Origin: USCg-Taylor sp050740455 | GTDB taxonomy: Bacteria > Pseudomonadota > Gammaproteobacteria > JACCXJ01 | Assembly (NCBI GenBank): GCA_050740455.1 | Contig: JBOIDF010000007.1 | Location: 1 to 64,000, forward strand | DNA: 64,000 nt | Direction: 5' to 3' | Shown: positions 18,959-27,893 of the stretch, in pieces | How positions within the stretch are numbered: the stretch's first letter is position 1 | How the letters are laid out: every line of letters starts with the position of its first letter | Notes under the pieces: model-generated | Told to the model about the DNA's origin: nothing | Database searches by the model: none | The model's input: only the letters and a program-made list of their open reading frames with translations | Position numbers and translations under genes: made by a program

Positions 18959-20521
18959 TTACCGCGTGGTGACCTCTGCCGCCGGGCCCTTCATTCTAAG
19001 CAGGCGCCTCGTTGGCTGGAGCACGAATCGCTGCCGCTCCTCTGCGGTGAGACCCACCGCCAGCACTACAGCCACGACGCTGACGCCGGCCCAAATCCCA
19101 TGCACGATCAAATGGAACCAATCCCCTGGCTGGCCTGTAAGGCGGATACACACCATAACAATCGCCAGCAACGCACCTACGGCTAATGGCCGCACACACG
19201 CGATCAGAAAACCCTTGACATGTAAGCCTAGAGTCCTATGCAAAACCAGGGGAATGCCGATCGATAGCGCTAGCACGATGGCTATAACCGGTGATACGGC
19301 TATACCGACAAGTCCATAGGAGCCAATTAGGCTGAGGCTTAATGTCAGGGTTAACCCCGCTCCCCCAATTTGCACTAGTGCCAGCTCCCGCACCAACCCG
19401 GCACCCAGCAGGATTTGCCCGGCGATGCTCGCAGCGTAGCCCGCGACCGTGCTAACCAATAAAATCTGCAGCAGCAACGCCACTGATGGAAACGGACTTC
19501 CGCTCACATACTGCTCCCCGATCCAAAGCCGATAGAAGTCCTCGGCCCAGACCGATGCTACCAGTACTAAGGAGATCGCCGCTAGAAGCATGAGCCGCGT
19601 ACCGTCGCGATAGAGGCGCTCGAGCAAGCCACGATCGCCGCGAACGTGAAGTTCCGTGGCGGCCGGATAGATGACCTGGCCGACGGGAGCCAATATATTA
19701 CCGATTTGCCGCCAAAGAGTCGCGGCCAGCCCATAATGCGCCACCGCCGCCACGGGCATGAGTGCGCCGATTAATAACATGGGCACGTTAACGGAAACAA
19801 AGGACGTCAGCGAGATCAAGAAATTCCATACGCCGAACGAGCCCATATCGCGCAGCCTTGCTAAATTCACCCGGCGGGATGAAATTTCCAGCCCAGGCGC
19901 AATACGGTATGCCACGCGCCAGCGGATAAGATAATCGATTAGGCTCACTCCGCATGTGGCGGCGCTTATACCTACCAGGCCATACCCCATGCGTAGCGCT
20001 GCGTAAACGGTGCCCGCCATCAGCAACCGCGTCCCCACGCCGATCAGGTTGGCGAGGTCAAAACGTTGCATGGCCGTAAAAATCGCCGTGAACGGAAAAA
20101 ACGCACATTGGACGGCGCTGGAGAACCCGACGATTAGGATGCACCAAAAGGCCTCGTGTTCCATACCCAGCGGAAAATCGAGTACGCGCGGCGCGAAATA
20201 GGCCATACCGATGCTGAGCACCGCCATTAACGTACCTAATGCGGAAAGGGCCATAACCGCGCTACTGACGGACTCATTCGCTTTAGCGTAATCGCTCAGC
20301 GCCAGGTAGCGCGTCAGATATTGGGTCACGCCCGCCCGAAAGCCCAGATCCAGTAGCCCGTAGGAACCGATGATGCTTGAGGTGAACATCCAAACACCGT
20401 AACGCGCCTCTCCCAGTTGGCCCAGAACAAATGGGGTCAGCACAACGGTCACGGCCGCGTTGACGGCAAAGCCGGTCCAGTTGCTGGCGATATTACGTAG
20501 AATAGTGGCGGATCTACTCAT
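18959..20521 (-). CDS. Wzx-like oligosaccharide flippase (MATE/PST superfamily)
   Basis: The 520-residue protein has 12-14 hydrophobic segments spread along its whole length and an N-terminus RNIASNWTGFAVNAAVTVVL with FVLGQLGEARYGVWMF, characteristic of polysaccharide transporter (PST) family Wzx proteins. It would translocate undecaprenyl-linked repeat units to the periplasm, where the Wzy/WaaL-type protein at 167-1516 acts. It starts at an ATG. A group II intron-like relic lies immediately upstream (20571-20650), so the gene may have been separated from an upstream promoter. Confidence 0.88.
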   Translation of the reverse strand: MSRSATILRNIASNWTGFAVNAAVTVVLTPFVLGQLGEARYGVWMFTSSIIGSYGLLDLGFRAGVTQYLTRYLALSDYAKANESVSSAVMALSALGTLMAVLSIGMAYFAPRVLDFPLGMEHEAFWCILIVGFSSAVQCAFFPFTAIFTAMQRFDLANLIGVGTRLLMAGTVYAALRMGYGLVGISAATCGVSLIDYLIRWRVAYRIAPGLEISSRRVNLARLRDMGSFGVWNFLISLTSFVSVNVPMLLIGALMPVAAVAHYGLAATLWRQIGNILAPVGQVIYPAATELHVRGDRGLLERLYRDGTRLMLLAAISLVLVASVWAEDFYRLWIGEQYVSGSPFPSVALLLQILLVSTVAGYAASIAGQILLGAGLVRELALVQIGGAGLTLTLSLSLIGSYGLVGIAVSPVIAIVLALSIGIPLVLHRTLGLHVKGFLIACVRPLAVGALLAIVMVCIRLTGQPGDWFHLIVHGIWAGVSVVAVVLAVGLTAEERQRFVLQPTRRLLRMKGPAAEVTTR

Positions 20522-20570
20522 TCAGGGTTGTTGACCATCGACGAGCCATGGAAGGCGCAAGCGCCGAGGC

Positions 20571-20650
20571 GAGCCGGGTAGGCCGGAGGAATCGCACCTC
20601 CAGTCCTTCACAGAACCGTACGTGCACCTCGCGACGCACACGGCTCGTGC
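20571..20650 (-). mobile_element. Group II intron RNA relic
   Basis: In minus-strand orientation the interval contains GAGCCGTGTGCGTCGCGAGG, then GTGCACGTACGGTTCTGTGA, and a GGAGGTGCGATTCCTCC hairpin before CTACCCGGCTC. This combination of GAGCCGTGTGCG and a matching CACGTACGGTTCT arm is seen repeatedly in bacterial group II introns. Nothing else of the intron is present here, so it is a fragment of about 80 bp. A reverse transcriptase relic lies far away at 62013. Confidence 0.5.
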
Positions 20651-20672
20651 CGGCCGCGGCCCGGTGCCTTAA

Positions 20673-21605
20673 TTAGCTGGCCTCCGTGCCTATCTCCGCT
20701 CGGAATATGTGTTCCCCGCCCGCGATGGCTTGCTTTTCATACAGGCTTATGACCTCATCAGGCATTCGTTCGAGATCCGTTCCCCGCATGAAATCCCGCA
20801 AAGCGGTGGTGGGCGAGTTCGAGTCGATATTGGGTGCCCCGGTCTGCGCTAAAACGTCTCCGATATGTATTGTTCTGAAATCGATGCTGAACCGGGTCTG
20901 GCCAGACGTATTGGGTACGGTAGAATGCAGCTGCGCCCCCGAAAAAATAATGATACCGCCGGGTTTACATACGACGCGGATCTGGGGTTCGATCTCTACC
21001 GGGTGCGCAGCGCGCGGCTGCTTGCGGGTGTCTGATTTGATGCTTTTCGCCGCATTCTTTCGACCATCGGCATTCCATTCAAAGTAGTTGAAGTTGGACG
21101 AATCGTTCGCCACCGGCTCGTACCAGTAGCGTGGGTGGAAGGCCATCGAATTCTCACTCTCGAAGTCATAGATGGGGAGCCACCAATTGAGCTGGCACAT
21201 CGGCGCCGAATACCAGGTGTCCCGGTGGGGGTGGTGTGCAAAACCGACCCCTGAGGTGAGATAACCGTCGCTCGTTACACCCCGGAGCCTCGGGACGTCT
21301 ATGTAGGTTTCATGGAGATCACAGCCGAGCGCAGACAGGATCCCTTTGATCAGTTCCTTAGTGCGAGGGTTGTGGATAAACCTCGGCTTTAGCGGTGCAA
21401 AGACCTCGACGAATCGTTCGACCTGCATGTGATACTGCGCCCGTGTCGGGTCGAGCCCGCCAAAGGCTTCTCCGATCATCGCCTTGGCAAAATCGCATAA
21501 GGCAATCGTGCTCGGTCGTGGTGAGTAGACTAAGATATCGCCTTGATAAAGCCGTACGCGCCGCACGGCGTCGTCGCCATCCGAATCCATATAGATCGTG
21601 GTCAC
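20673..21605 (-). CDS. Fe(II)/2-oxoglutarate dioxygenase-like protein
   Basis: A 310-residue protein contains the elements of the double-stranded beta-helix dioxygenase site: HHPHRDTWYSAP with His127-x-Asp129, distal QLHSTVPN with His227, and TRFSIDFRTI with Arg238 in the position that normally binds 2-oxoglutarate. Translation is from a GTG at 21605, supported by AAGGAG about 8 nt upstream. Such enzymes hydroxylate or otherwise oxidise substrates; phytanoyl-CoA dioxygenase-like members occur in secondary metabolite and glycan clusters. Placed among glycosyltransferases and methyltransferases, it may tailor a sugar or lipid carrier. The substrate is not known. Confidence 0.72.
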   Translation of the reverse strand: MTTIYMDSDGDDAVRRVRLYQGDILVYSPRPSTIALCDFAKAMIGEAFGGLDPTRAQYHMQVERFVEVFAPLKPRFIHNPRTKELIKGILSALGCDLHETYIDVPRLRGVTSDGYLTSGVGFAHHPHRDTWYSAPMCQLNWWLPIYDFESENSMAFHPRYWYEPVANDSSNFNYFEWNADGRKNAAKSIKSDTRKQPRAAHPVEIEPQIRVVCKPGGIIIFSGAQLHSTVPNTSGQTRFSIDFRTIHIGDVLAQTGAPNIDSNSPTTALRDFMRGTDLERMPDEVISLYEKQAIAGGEHIFRAEIGTEAS

Positions 21606-22053
21606 TTTGCTTGCTCCTTTCCAGGAAACTCTTTGCCAGATTTTTCGGTTGGTGTATCCCCCGGTCCTTCGAGATCACCGCGCTTCGCGTTGCTGCTGTT
21701 GAAAAAAGAGGAAACCGGAGATCTTCTGTCTTCGCGGAACCGTCACTGTCAATGCAGCCCCGGCGGCGGTCCCCAGAGGTCCGCATGACCCGGCTGCGCC
21801 GACGAGCCATTATGGCAATAAGGTAGCACGTAATTGTACCGGACAGCACCGAACTCCCTTCTTCAGTACCGCGCTCAGCCTCCAACCGCCACCCCTCCTC
21901 CGCCCCGAACCGCAGAACCCGAGCTCTGGTTCAGGCCAGCCAAGCCGTCGATCGCCTCCTTGCGGAGGTAAAGCTGGCCGCCTGAAAACCTGACTCAATA
22001 TCGAAGATCAATCGTGTTTAAGGGACTTTAGACCGCCCCGGCCTTCCTAGCGT
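21606..22053. other. Intergenic interval, possible insertion-sequence relic
   Basis: The 448-bp gap lies between a GT2 gene and the dioxygenase. It includes the ribosome-binding site of the latter. Near 21960-21990 the minus strand encodes QLYLRKEAIDGLAGLNQ, weakly like the start of IS66 TnpB, but there is no longer frame to confirm it. A CCTCC/GGAGG mini-hairpin is at 21956-21969. No gene is supported. Confidence 0.35.
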
Positions 22054-22986
22054 CTATCTCTCCCGAGTGCGTCGCGGGAAGACAACTGCCAACAACTCAT
22101 TTGCCAACCGCGGGCGCTGCCAGTACCCCCTGCGCAAGACGCCCAAGGCGATACGGGCCCGCTCAGCCATAGGCAGCCGGACCCGCATCAGCGAGACCAT
22201 GTGCCCCATTAGCATCCGCCACATGGGCAAGGCGCACCTACCGGATTTACTCGTGTCCCACCACTTGGTACGCGCTTCCGGGTCACGATGCGCGTGCATG
22301 GAACGGTGCGGGTGCTCGCGGTGGAAGAAGAGGTACTCGGGAACCACAACAAACGATCCGCGTAGTGCAAGTTCGCCGAGCAGTACAAGATCGGAGCCTA
22401 CGTAGCTCGCAATCAGCGGGGTCTTCCGCAGTATGTCAGCTCGCATGACGGCGAAAGTCTCTACCACGAGGTGTCCCGGCTGCACGAACTGCAGGAAGCG
22501 TTCGTACCGGTTGGTCGCCTCTAGATTCATCGGGTGTTCATAGTCATACAAGAAGTACGCTTGCGCATCGATGAACCGCGTCTTCGAAAAACCCAGGACG
22601 GCCCCAGGGTTGGCATCGAGTTCACCGACGCAGCGTTCCAGGAAGGTCGGTGTACACACGTCGTCGTGCGCGTGCCACTTGAAGTATTCGCCGCAGGCCA
22701 GCTCGAAAGTGCGATTGTAGTTGCCTGACGCTCCGACGTTCCTGGGCTGGCGATAATAGCGGACTCGGCGGTCTCGCCTTACATAATCCTCGCAAATCGC
22801 CCGCGTGCCGTCGGTCGAGGCGTTGTCCGAAATGATGATCTCGAAGTCCGAGTATGTTTGAGCCAGCAGCGAATCGAGCGCAGCCGCGAGATAGTCTGCG
22901 CCATTGAACACGGGTATACCGATACTAACCCGAGGACAGGAGGTACAGTTCGGGTGGGTATGTCCGTTTGAAGACTTCATGTGCAC
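22054..22986 (-). CDS. Family 2 glycosyltransferase
   Basis: The 310-residue GT-A protein has PRVSIGIPVFNGADYLAAAL, then IIISDNASTDGT for nucleotide binding and KWHAHDDVCTPTFLE with the DD metal site, all in the usual GT2 order. There are no membrane segments, so it should be cytoplasmic or peripherally bound. The longest frame starts with GTG at 22986; an ATG two codons on (22980) is equally possible. It resembles enzymes such as rhamnosyl- or galactosyltransferases of O-antigen clusters, but the sugar is not determined. Confidence 0.87.
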   Translation of the reverse strand: MHMKSSNGHTHPNCTSCPRVSIGIPVFNGADYLAAALDSLLAQTYSDFEIIISDNASTDGTRAICEDYVRRDRRVRYYRQPRNVGASGNYNRTFELACGEYFKWHAHDDVCTPTFLERCVGELDANPGAVLGFSKTRFIDAQAYFLYDYEHPMNLEATNRYERFLQFVQPGHLVVETFAVMRADILRKTPLIASYVGSDLVLLGELALRGSFVVVPEYLFFHREHPHRSMHAHRDPEARTKWWDTSKSGRCALPMWRMLMGHMVSLMRVRLPMAERARIALGVLRRGYWQRPRLANELLAVVFPRRTRER

Positions 22987-23160
22987 ATAGTCACCAGTGG
23001 GAAATCATCCCCAGCGAAGATCCGTCACCGTTCATAACTATAAGCTCCAGCGATTGGAGTCATGAAGGTGACGTCAGCTGTCGGCGAGGCCGAAGCCGTG
23101 GGAGGACAACGCTAAAACCAAATGCGGCGCCACTTTGCACGTTCCCAAAGGTGCGTGGCC

Positions 23161-24351
23161 TTAAACACCTATAACCCGCACATCTAAGCCCATGGCGCGG
23201 ACCGCGGAAGTGATTTCATCTAAGTACAAGGGATTCATCACGATCACATCGGTAGGACCGTATGCGCCCAAAAACTCCGGCGGGACGACCTCTTGGCCCG
23301 TACCCGCCACATATCGCCCCTGCTTGTGCGGATTGAGGTCCACCACGTAGCGGATGGTATCGTGATCGTCTAACCCGTTGAGGAAGGTGACGCCTTTGGC
23401 GCCTCCGCCCCAGACTACAGGCCGTCGTCCCGCGCGCGCCATCCGCGCGAGCTGTTCGCGCCAGGACTGCACTTTCGCCCGGTACTGCTCGGCGAAGGCG
23501 TCAGCATACTGGCGCACGTGCTCCGGCAGCTGCTGCGTGGCCAACTTCACCTCGGAACGCCCGAATCCCGGCCTCGCCTCCACCCAGATGAACTGACCAC
23601 CGAACGACTCATCGCCAGCTACCACATCGAAACCCGCGCTGGTAAACGCAGCGACCAACGAATGCAGACTGAAATAGGCACAGTGCTCGTAGATTAAATC
23701 CCAGATGCCCATATCCTTCAAAGTGAACAGCGCGTTGGGCACTTCACAATAATGAACGACTTCCCGCTGCTCCCCAATCGCATGACGCAACGTCCGGAGA
23801 AATTCGAGCGGATGTTGAATGTGCTCCAGCACATGGCGGAAGCATACGAAATCAGGCCGGCAGTACTGCGCGTTTTCCGCGTTGTAAAACTCTTGAAAAA
23901 AAATAACATCCTCTTGAATCGCTTCCCCCGCGCGTCCCGGCTCGAAGCTGCGGTCGAAGCCGAAACCGCGATTGCCCCCCTGCACACACAACATGCGCAG
24001 GAAATCGCCCTTGCCGCAACCGATCTCCACAATGCGTTTCCCGCGCAGCGCGTAGCGCTCAACCAGGCGCGCCGCAAGCTGTTCCGCGTACTGATTAAAG
24101 CGCGGCGAATAATGCAGCGAGCTGTCATACGCTGGAGTGTACTCGGTCAGATGCGGATCGAACGCCGTGTTGAATAGGTGGGCGCACTCAACGCAGTAGC
24201 CGAGCGCCAGCTCTCCGCGCGGGGATGCCCGAGCCTGGTACTCGTCTGGATATAGTACGTTGCAGCATACCGGCACGTGCTCGATGCGGAGCAAGTCGAG
24301 CACGCTCGCGCCCCCACAGAGTGGACAGGGGTTCGCTGCAGCCTGCGCCAC
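23161..24351 (-). CDS. Zinc-finger-bearing SAM methyltransferase, paralogue 1
   Basis: A 396-residue protein has an N-terminal zinc-binding segment (CPLCGG at about 9-14 paired with CVECAHLFN), a class I SAM domain with RIVEIGCGKGDFLRML, and a C-terminal Rossmann-like region PVVWGGGAKGVTFLNGL followed by VDLNPHKQGRYVAGTGQ. This three-part plan is that of the Methyltransf_13/Methyltransf_14 sugar C-methyltransferase group. The GTG start at 24351 is preceded by GGGGAGAAG. Its neighbour at 24374 shares the plan and probably arose by duplication. It likely methylates a nucleotide-linked keto-sugar. Confidence 0.8.
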   Translation of the reverse strand: MAQAAANPCPLCGGASVLDLLRIEHVPVCCNVLYPDEYQARASPRGELALGYCVECAHLFNTAFDPHLTEYTPAYDSSLHYSPRFNQYAEQLAARLVERYALRGKRIVEIGCGKGDFLRMLCVQGGNRGFGFDRSFEPGRAGEAIQEDVIFFQEFYNAENAQYCRPDFVCFRHVLEHIQHPLEFLRTLRHAIGEQREVVHYCEVPNALFTLKDMGIWDLIYEHCAYFSLHSLVAAFTSAGFDVVAGDESFGGQFIWVEARPGFGRSEVKLATQQLPEHVRQYADAFAEQYRAKVQSWREQLARMARAGRRPVVWGGGAKGVTFLNGLDDHDTIRYVVDLNPHKQGRYVAGTGQEVVPPEFLGAYGPTDVIVMNPLYLDEITSAVRAMGLDVRVIGV

Positions 24352-24373
24352 GCGTTTCTTCTCCCCGCTCCGA

Positions 24374-25555
24374 TTACAGCGCTAGCACGTCGGGCTGTAA
24401 ACCCATTGCATTCAAATCGCGGGTGATCTCGTCGCGGTAAACCCCGTTCATAATGATCACCATATCAGGGCGATACTCCAGCAGGAAGGGCGGCGCGACG
24501 ATGCGCTGGCCGGTGGCAGGCATAAAATAGCCATGGCGATACGGATTGATGTCCACCACATATTCGATCTTATCACCCACGCCAAGCGTCGTCAGGAACG
24601 ACACGCCCTTAGAGCCCGATCCCCAAAGCACGATCTTGCGGCCGCGTGCAGCGGTCTCTTCGACACGCTGGCGCCACACGTGCAGTTTTGCATCATGTTT
24701 AGCCGGAAACTCGGATACATACCGCGCGAGCAGCGGCAAGTCGTCTTCCTGAGACAAGGGCGGCGATGGGATTCCTCGAGCGGGTGTGGCCTCTATGGTC
24801 AAATACTGATCCGCGTATTCCGTTTCCAGGTTGAGCACGTTGAAGCCGCTGCGGCGAAACAGACGCGCCAGCGAACCCGCGTTGAAATAGGAGCAGTGCT
24901 CGTAGTAAATGTCCTCGAACGCACAATCACGCAGGATGCGCGTGACCTCCGGGATCTGGAAAAACACCAGGGTATCCGGCCGATCGCCGATGGCGCTGCG
25001 TACGGTGCTGATGAACTGTGCCGTGGGATGAATGTGCTCCAAGGTCATCTTGCAGCACACGAAGTCCGCTTTGTAGTCGCTGTATTTTTCCGAGTAGAAG
25101 TCTTTTACGAATTGCACGCGTCGTGTAGCCTCGCCCGAGACGCGTTCCTCGTGATAGCCGGGGTCGAAACCGACCCCGCGGTTGCTGCCCATTTCAGCCA
25201 GTAAAAGCAGGAATTCACCCTTGCCGCAACCGATTTCGAGAATATCTTTGCCGCGCAGATGATGTCGCTCGATAAGCCGTTGTGCAAGATCGCGATGGAA
25301 GACGCTGAACGTATCCGAAAACCCCTGGGTTTCTTCGTAACGACCGGAGTATTCGGTGAGCCTGGCGTCGAAAGCCATATTGGAGATAAAACCGCAATCC
25401 GGACAAAATGCGAGCTCGATCCGACCCCAAGGATACGCGAGCGCCTCCTCACGCGAGCCAAGCAGGATACAACTATTAGCCGGCACGGACGGTTGTTTAT
25501 GAAAGACCTGCATACCCCGGTTTCCGCAACTGGGGCAGGTATAGGGTTCGGCCAT
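24374..25555 (-). CDS. Zinc-finger-bearing SAM methyltransferase, paralogue 2
   Basis: This 393-residue protein has the same plan as the preceding paralogue: CPSCGN near residue 8, CPDCGFISNMAFDARLTEYS, DILEIGCGKGEFLLLLAEMG as the SAM site, HSY-type aromatic segment DIYYEHCSYFNAGSLARLF, and a C-terminal domain with KIVLWGSGSKGVSFLTTL and VDINPYRHGYFMPATGQRI. It begins at an ATG and ends 22 bp before the next gene. Two or three such paralogues in a row are unusual. They could act on different positions, or one could be catalytically altered; the SAM loops in both are intact. Confidence 0.8.
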   Translation of the reverse strand: MAEPYTCPSCGNRGMQVFHKQPSVPANSCILLGSREEALAYPWGRIELAFCPDCGFISNMAFDARLTEYSGRYEETQGFSDTFSVFHRDLAQRLIERHHLRGKDILEIGCGKGEFLLLLAEMGSNRGVGFDPGYHEERVSGEATRRVQFVKDFYSEKYSDYKADFVCCKMTLEHIHPTAQFISTVRSAIGDRPDTLVFFQIPEVTRILRDCAFEDIYYEHCSYFNAGSLARLFRRSGFNVLNLETEYADQYLTIEATPARGIPSPPLSQEDDLPLLARYVSEFPAKHDAKLHVWRQRVEETAARGRKIVLWGSGSKGVSFLTTLGVGDKIEYVVDINPYRHGYFMPATGQRIVAPPFLLEYRPDMVIIMNGVYRDEITRDLNAMGLQPDVLAL

Positions 25556-25598
25556 GATTGTGCTGTTTGCTAACGGCCGGCGACCGCCAGCGCTACCT

Positions 25599-26834
25599 TT
25601 AAATTACCTGGGGTTCGGGTATAGGAATAATGAACTTGCCGCCGCGGCCCCGATACTCTGATTGTTGCGCGAGGACTTCCTCAGCGAAGTTCCAAGGAAA
25701 TAACACCGTGTAGCCGGGCATCTCTTGAGCCAATTTATCCGGCGCGAAAACGGGGATATGTTTTCCCGGCATATAGCGTCCCTGTTTGTGAACGTTGCGG
25801 TCTACGACAAATTCTACTAAATCAGTGCCGATCCCCATATAGTTGATCAAGGTCGCGCCCTTGGCCGCTGCTCCGTAACCGGCGATGCGTTTGCCGTCAG
25901 CTTTGAGTTGACGGAGCAATCGGACCAGTTTTTCCTTTAGCGCCTGCACGTTGCTAGAGAAGTCGTGGTAGTAACTATAACTATCCACTCCTTCGTTGCG
26001 CTCCAGTTCGAGCAGATCGTGTACCGATGGGCCAACGTTTTCGCGCCGTTCAACGAACAAACGCAGCGATCCTCCGTGGATCGCCAGTCGCTTAATATCG
26101 TTCAGGTACAACCCGTGGCGGCGGAACAGGTGATCGAGCGCCGTGACTGAAAAATAGCACAGATGTTCGTGATAAATGGTATCGAACTCGCAGTGATCGA
26201 TCAGATCCTTGGCATAGGGTACTTCCATCACCGCTACACCATCGTCCTTGAGGAGCATGCCGATGCCCGTCACAAAGCCGTTGGTGTCTGCCACATGTGC
26301 GAGTACGTTGTTGGCATGGATCACATCGGCCCGTCTGCCCTCGGCGCGTAGCTTGTGCGCCAACTCCCTGGTGAAGAAAGCGTTGAGCGTCGTAACGCCC
26401 GCGTGCGCTGCCGTTTGCGCCGGGCCGTCGGCCGGATCGATGCCCAGCACCTGTATGCTTTGGTCCACGTAATTACGCAGCAAATACCCGTCGTTACTCG
26501 CCAACTCGATCACAAAGCTACCGGCGCCCAGTCCGCGCCGAGCGATCAGATCCAGCACGTTCTCACGCGAGTGACGCAGCAGAATGTCAGAAAACGACGA
26601 GTAATAAGGGTATTCATCGCAGAACAGGACTTCGGGCGGGACCGTTTCCAGAATCTGCATCAGCGTACAATGCGGACAAAACGCCACTTGCAGCGGAAAC
26701 GTTGGTTCCGGCTCCCGCAATTGCTGCGGCGTGAGCAAGCGATCGGCCAGCGGCGTCACTCCCAGATCGAGAAACAACCGTAAACCACCGCGGGCGCACG
26801 AACGGCAGGGGATACTATCAATTTGTTGATTCAT
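25599..26834 (-). CDS. NDP-hexose C-methyltransferase-like enzyme
   Basis: The 411-residue protein opens with a zinc-type motif CRSCARGGLRLFLDLGVTPL and CPHCTLMQ, then has FVIELASNDGYLLRNYV, the SAM loop typical of TylCIII/NovU-like enzymes, EVPYAKDLIDHCEFDTIYHE with HLCYFSVTALDHLF, and a C-terminal GYGAAAKGATLINYMGIG domain. Its start ATG has AAGGAGAGC 8-10 nt upstream. Enzymes of this group add a C-methyl group at C3 or C5 of 4-keto-deoxy nucleotide sugars. Adjacent SDR and cytidylyltransferase genes support a CDP- or dTDP-linked branched sugar. Confidence 0.85.
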   Translation of the reverse strand: MNQQIDSIPCRSCARGGLRLFLDLGVTPLADRLLTPQQLREPEPTFPLQVAFCPHCTLMQILETVPPEVLFCDEYPYYSSFSDILLRHSRENVLDLIARRGLGAGSFVIELASNDGYLLRNYVDQSIQVLGIDPADGPAQTAAHAGVTTLNAFFTRELAHKLRAEGRRADVIHANNVLAHVADTNGFVTGIGMLLKDDGVAVMEVPYAKDLIDHCEFDTIYHEHLCYFSVTALDHLFRRHGLYLNDIKRLAIHGGSLRLFVERRENVGPSVHDLLELERNEGVDSYSYYHDFSSNVQALKEKLVRLLRQLKADGKRIAGYGAAAKGATLINYMGIGTDLVEFVVDRNVHKQGRYMPGKHIPVFAPDKLAQEMPGYTVLFPWNFAEEVLAQQSEYRGRGGKFIIPIPEPQVI

Positions 26835-26864
26835 TGCGAAGGTGCTCTCCTTTCCCGCGAACGC

Positions 26865-27890
26865 CTAGGCGCGCCAGCGCAGATCTTCATCTAACAGGCC
26901 TTCGCTTACCAGCTTCTTCACATGTGCGATGCGCATGAACTTGGGTCCTTCGAAGTCCTCCAGTTTCAGCCCGATGCGCTTGTATACCTGATAGAGTTGC
27001 TCCACGCCACGACGAGCCGTCCACTGCGGCTTGAAACCGTGAAGCACACGCGCAATCTTGTTGCAGTCTACCCGGTAGCAGCGTTTGTCAGGCCCCGCAT
27101 CGGGCGCAAAATCCACCCGGCAACCAGGCACGATCTCCTCCACTATTTGGGCAAGCTCGCGGATCTGGTAGTTCTCCGTGGTCGTACCCACATTGAAGCC
27201 CTGGTTGTACACCGCTTCGCGCGGGGCGTGTAATGCGGCGATATAGGCCCGACAGATATCCTCCACGTGGACTATGGGGCGCCAGGGCGACCCGTCGCTC
27301 TTTAGATACACCCGCGCGGTAGTAAAGGCCCACGCGGTGAGGTTATTTACAACGAGGTCGAAGCGAATGCGTGGTGACAAACCGTAAGCGGTCGAAGCGC
27401 GCAGATACACGGGTGTAAAACTCTCCTCCGCCAGTTTTCGCAGCTCCTGTTCCACACGCACTTTCGATACACCGTAAGGCGTGACTGGGTTGAACGCGGC
27501 TTCTTCAGTCAGGAACTCATCCCCTGCAGCGCCGTAGTTGCTGCATGAAGAGGCGAACAGGAAACGCTGTACGCCGGCTTGTTTCGCCAACTGAGCAAGG
27601 CGCACCGAAGCCTTGAAGTTGATGTCCTCGGTAAGCGTTGGTTTGTAATCGCCGAGCGGATCGTTCGACAGTCCTCCGAGATGAATAATGGCGTCGAACC
27701 CCTGCACAGCGGCGGCCGAAACGTCGCGGACGTCCATTTTCAGCGTGGGCACATCGGCCAGAGCGCCCGTGAACGTGCAGCGTGAGAAATAATCGGTGTC
27801 CATACCGACGACATCGTGCCCTTCTCTCAACAGCATCGGCACCAACACGGCACCGATATATCCTGTCGAACCCGTCACCATTACGCGCAT
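26865..27890 (-). CDS. NAD-dependent epimerase/dehydratase (extended SDR)
   Basis: The 341-residue protein begins MRVMVTGSTGYIGAVLVPML with TGxxGxxG, has HLGGLSNDPLGD, SSCSNYGAAGDEF and YGVSKVRVEQEL (YxxxK), and a C-terminal substrate domain. SSCSNYG replaces the TSSxxVYG of RmlB/GalE, as seen in a clade found next to rfbF and C-methyltransferases. It is a candidate to supply the keto-sugar that the neighbouring methyltransferases need, or to reduce their product. The gene stops 30 bp before the methyltransferase start and follows rfbF by 3 bp, so they are one operon. Confidence 0.85.
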   Translation of the reverse strand: MRVMVTGSTGYIGAVLVPMLLREGHDVVGMDTDYFSRCTFTGALADVPTLKMDVRDVSAAAVQGFDAIIHLGGLSNDPLGDYKPTLTEDINFKASVRLAQLAKQAGVQRFLFASSCSNYGAAGDEFLTEEAAFNPVTPYGVSKVRVEQELRKLAEESFTPVYLRASTAYGLSPRIRFDLVVNNLTAWAFTTARVYLKSDGSPWRPIVHVEDICRAYIAALHAPREAVYNQGFNVGTTTENYQIRELAQIVEEIVPGCRVDFAPDAGPDKRCYRVDCNKIARVLHGFKPQWTARRGVEQLYQVYKRIGLKLEDFEGPKFMRIAHVKKLVSEGLLDEDLRWRA

Positions 27891-27893
27891 TTG

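Noticed and set aside
21956..21996. Possible IS66 TnpB start (QLYLRKEAIDGLAGLNQ)
   Set aside because: Only about 17 residues resemble the family and the frame stops soon after; no inverted repeats or further transposase sequence.
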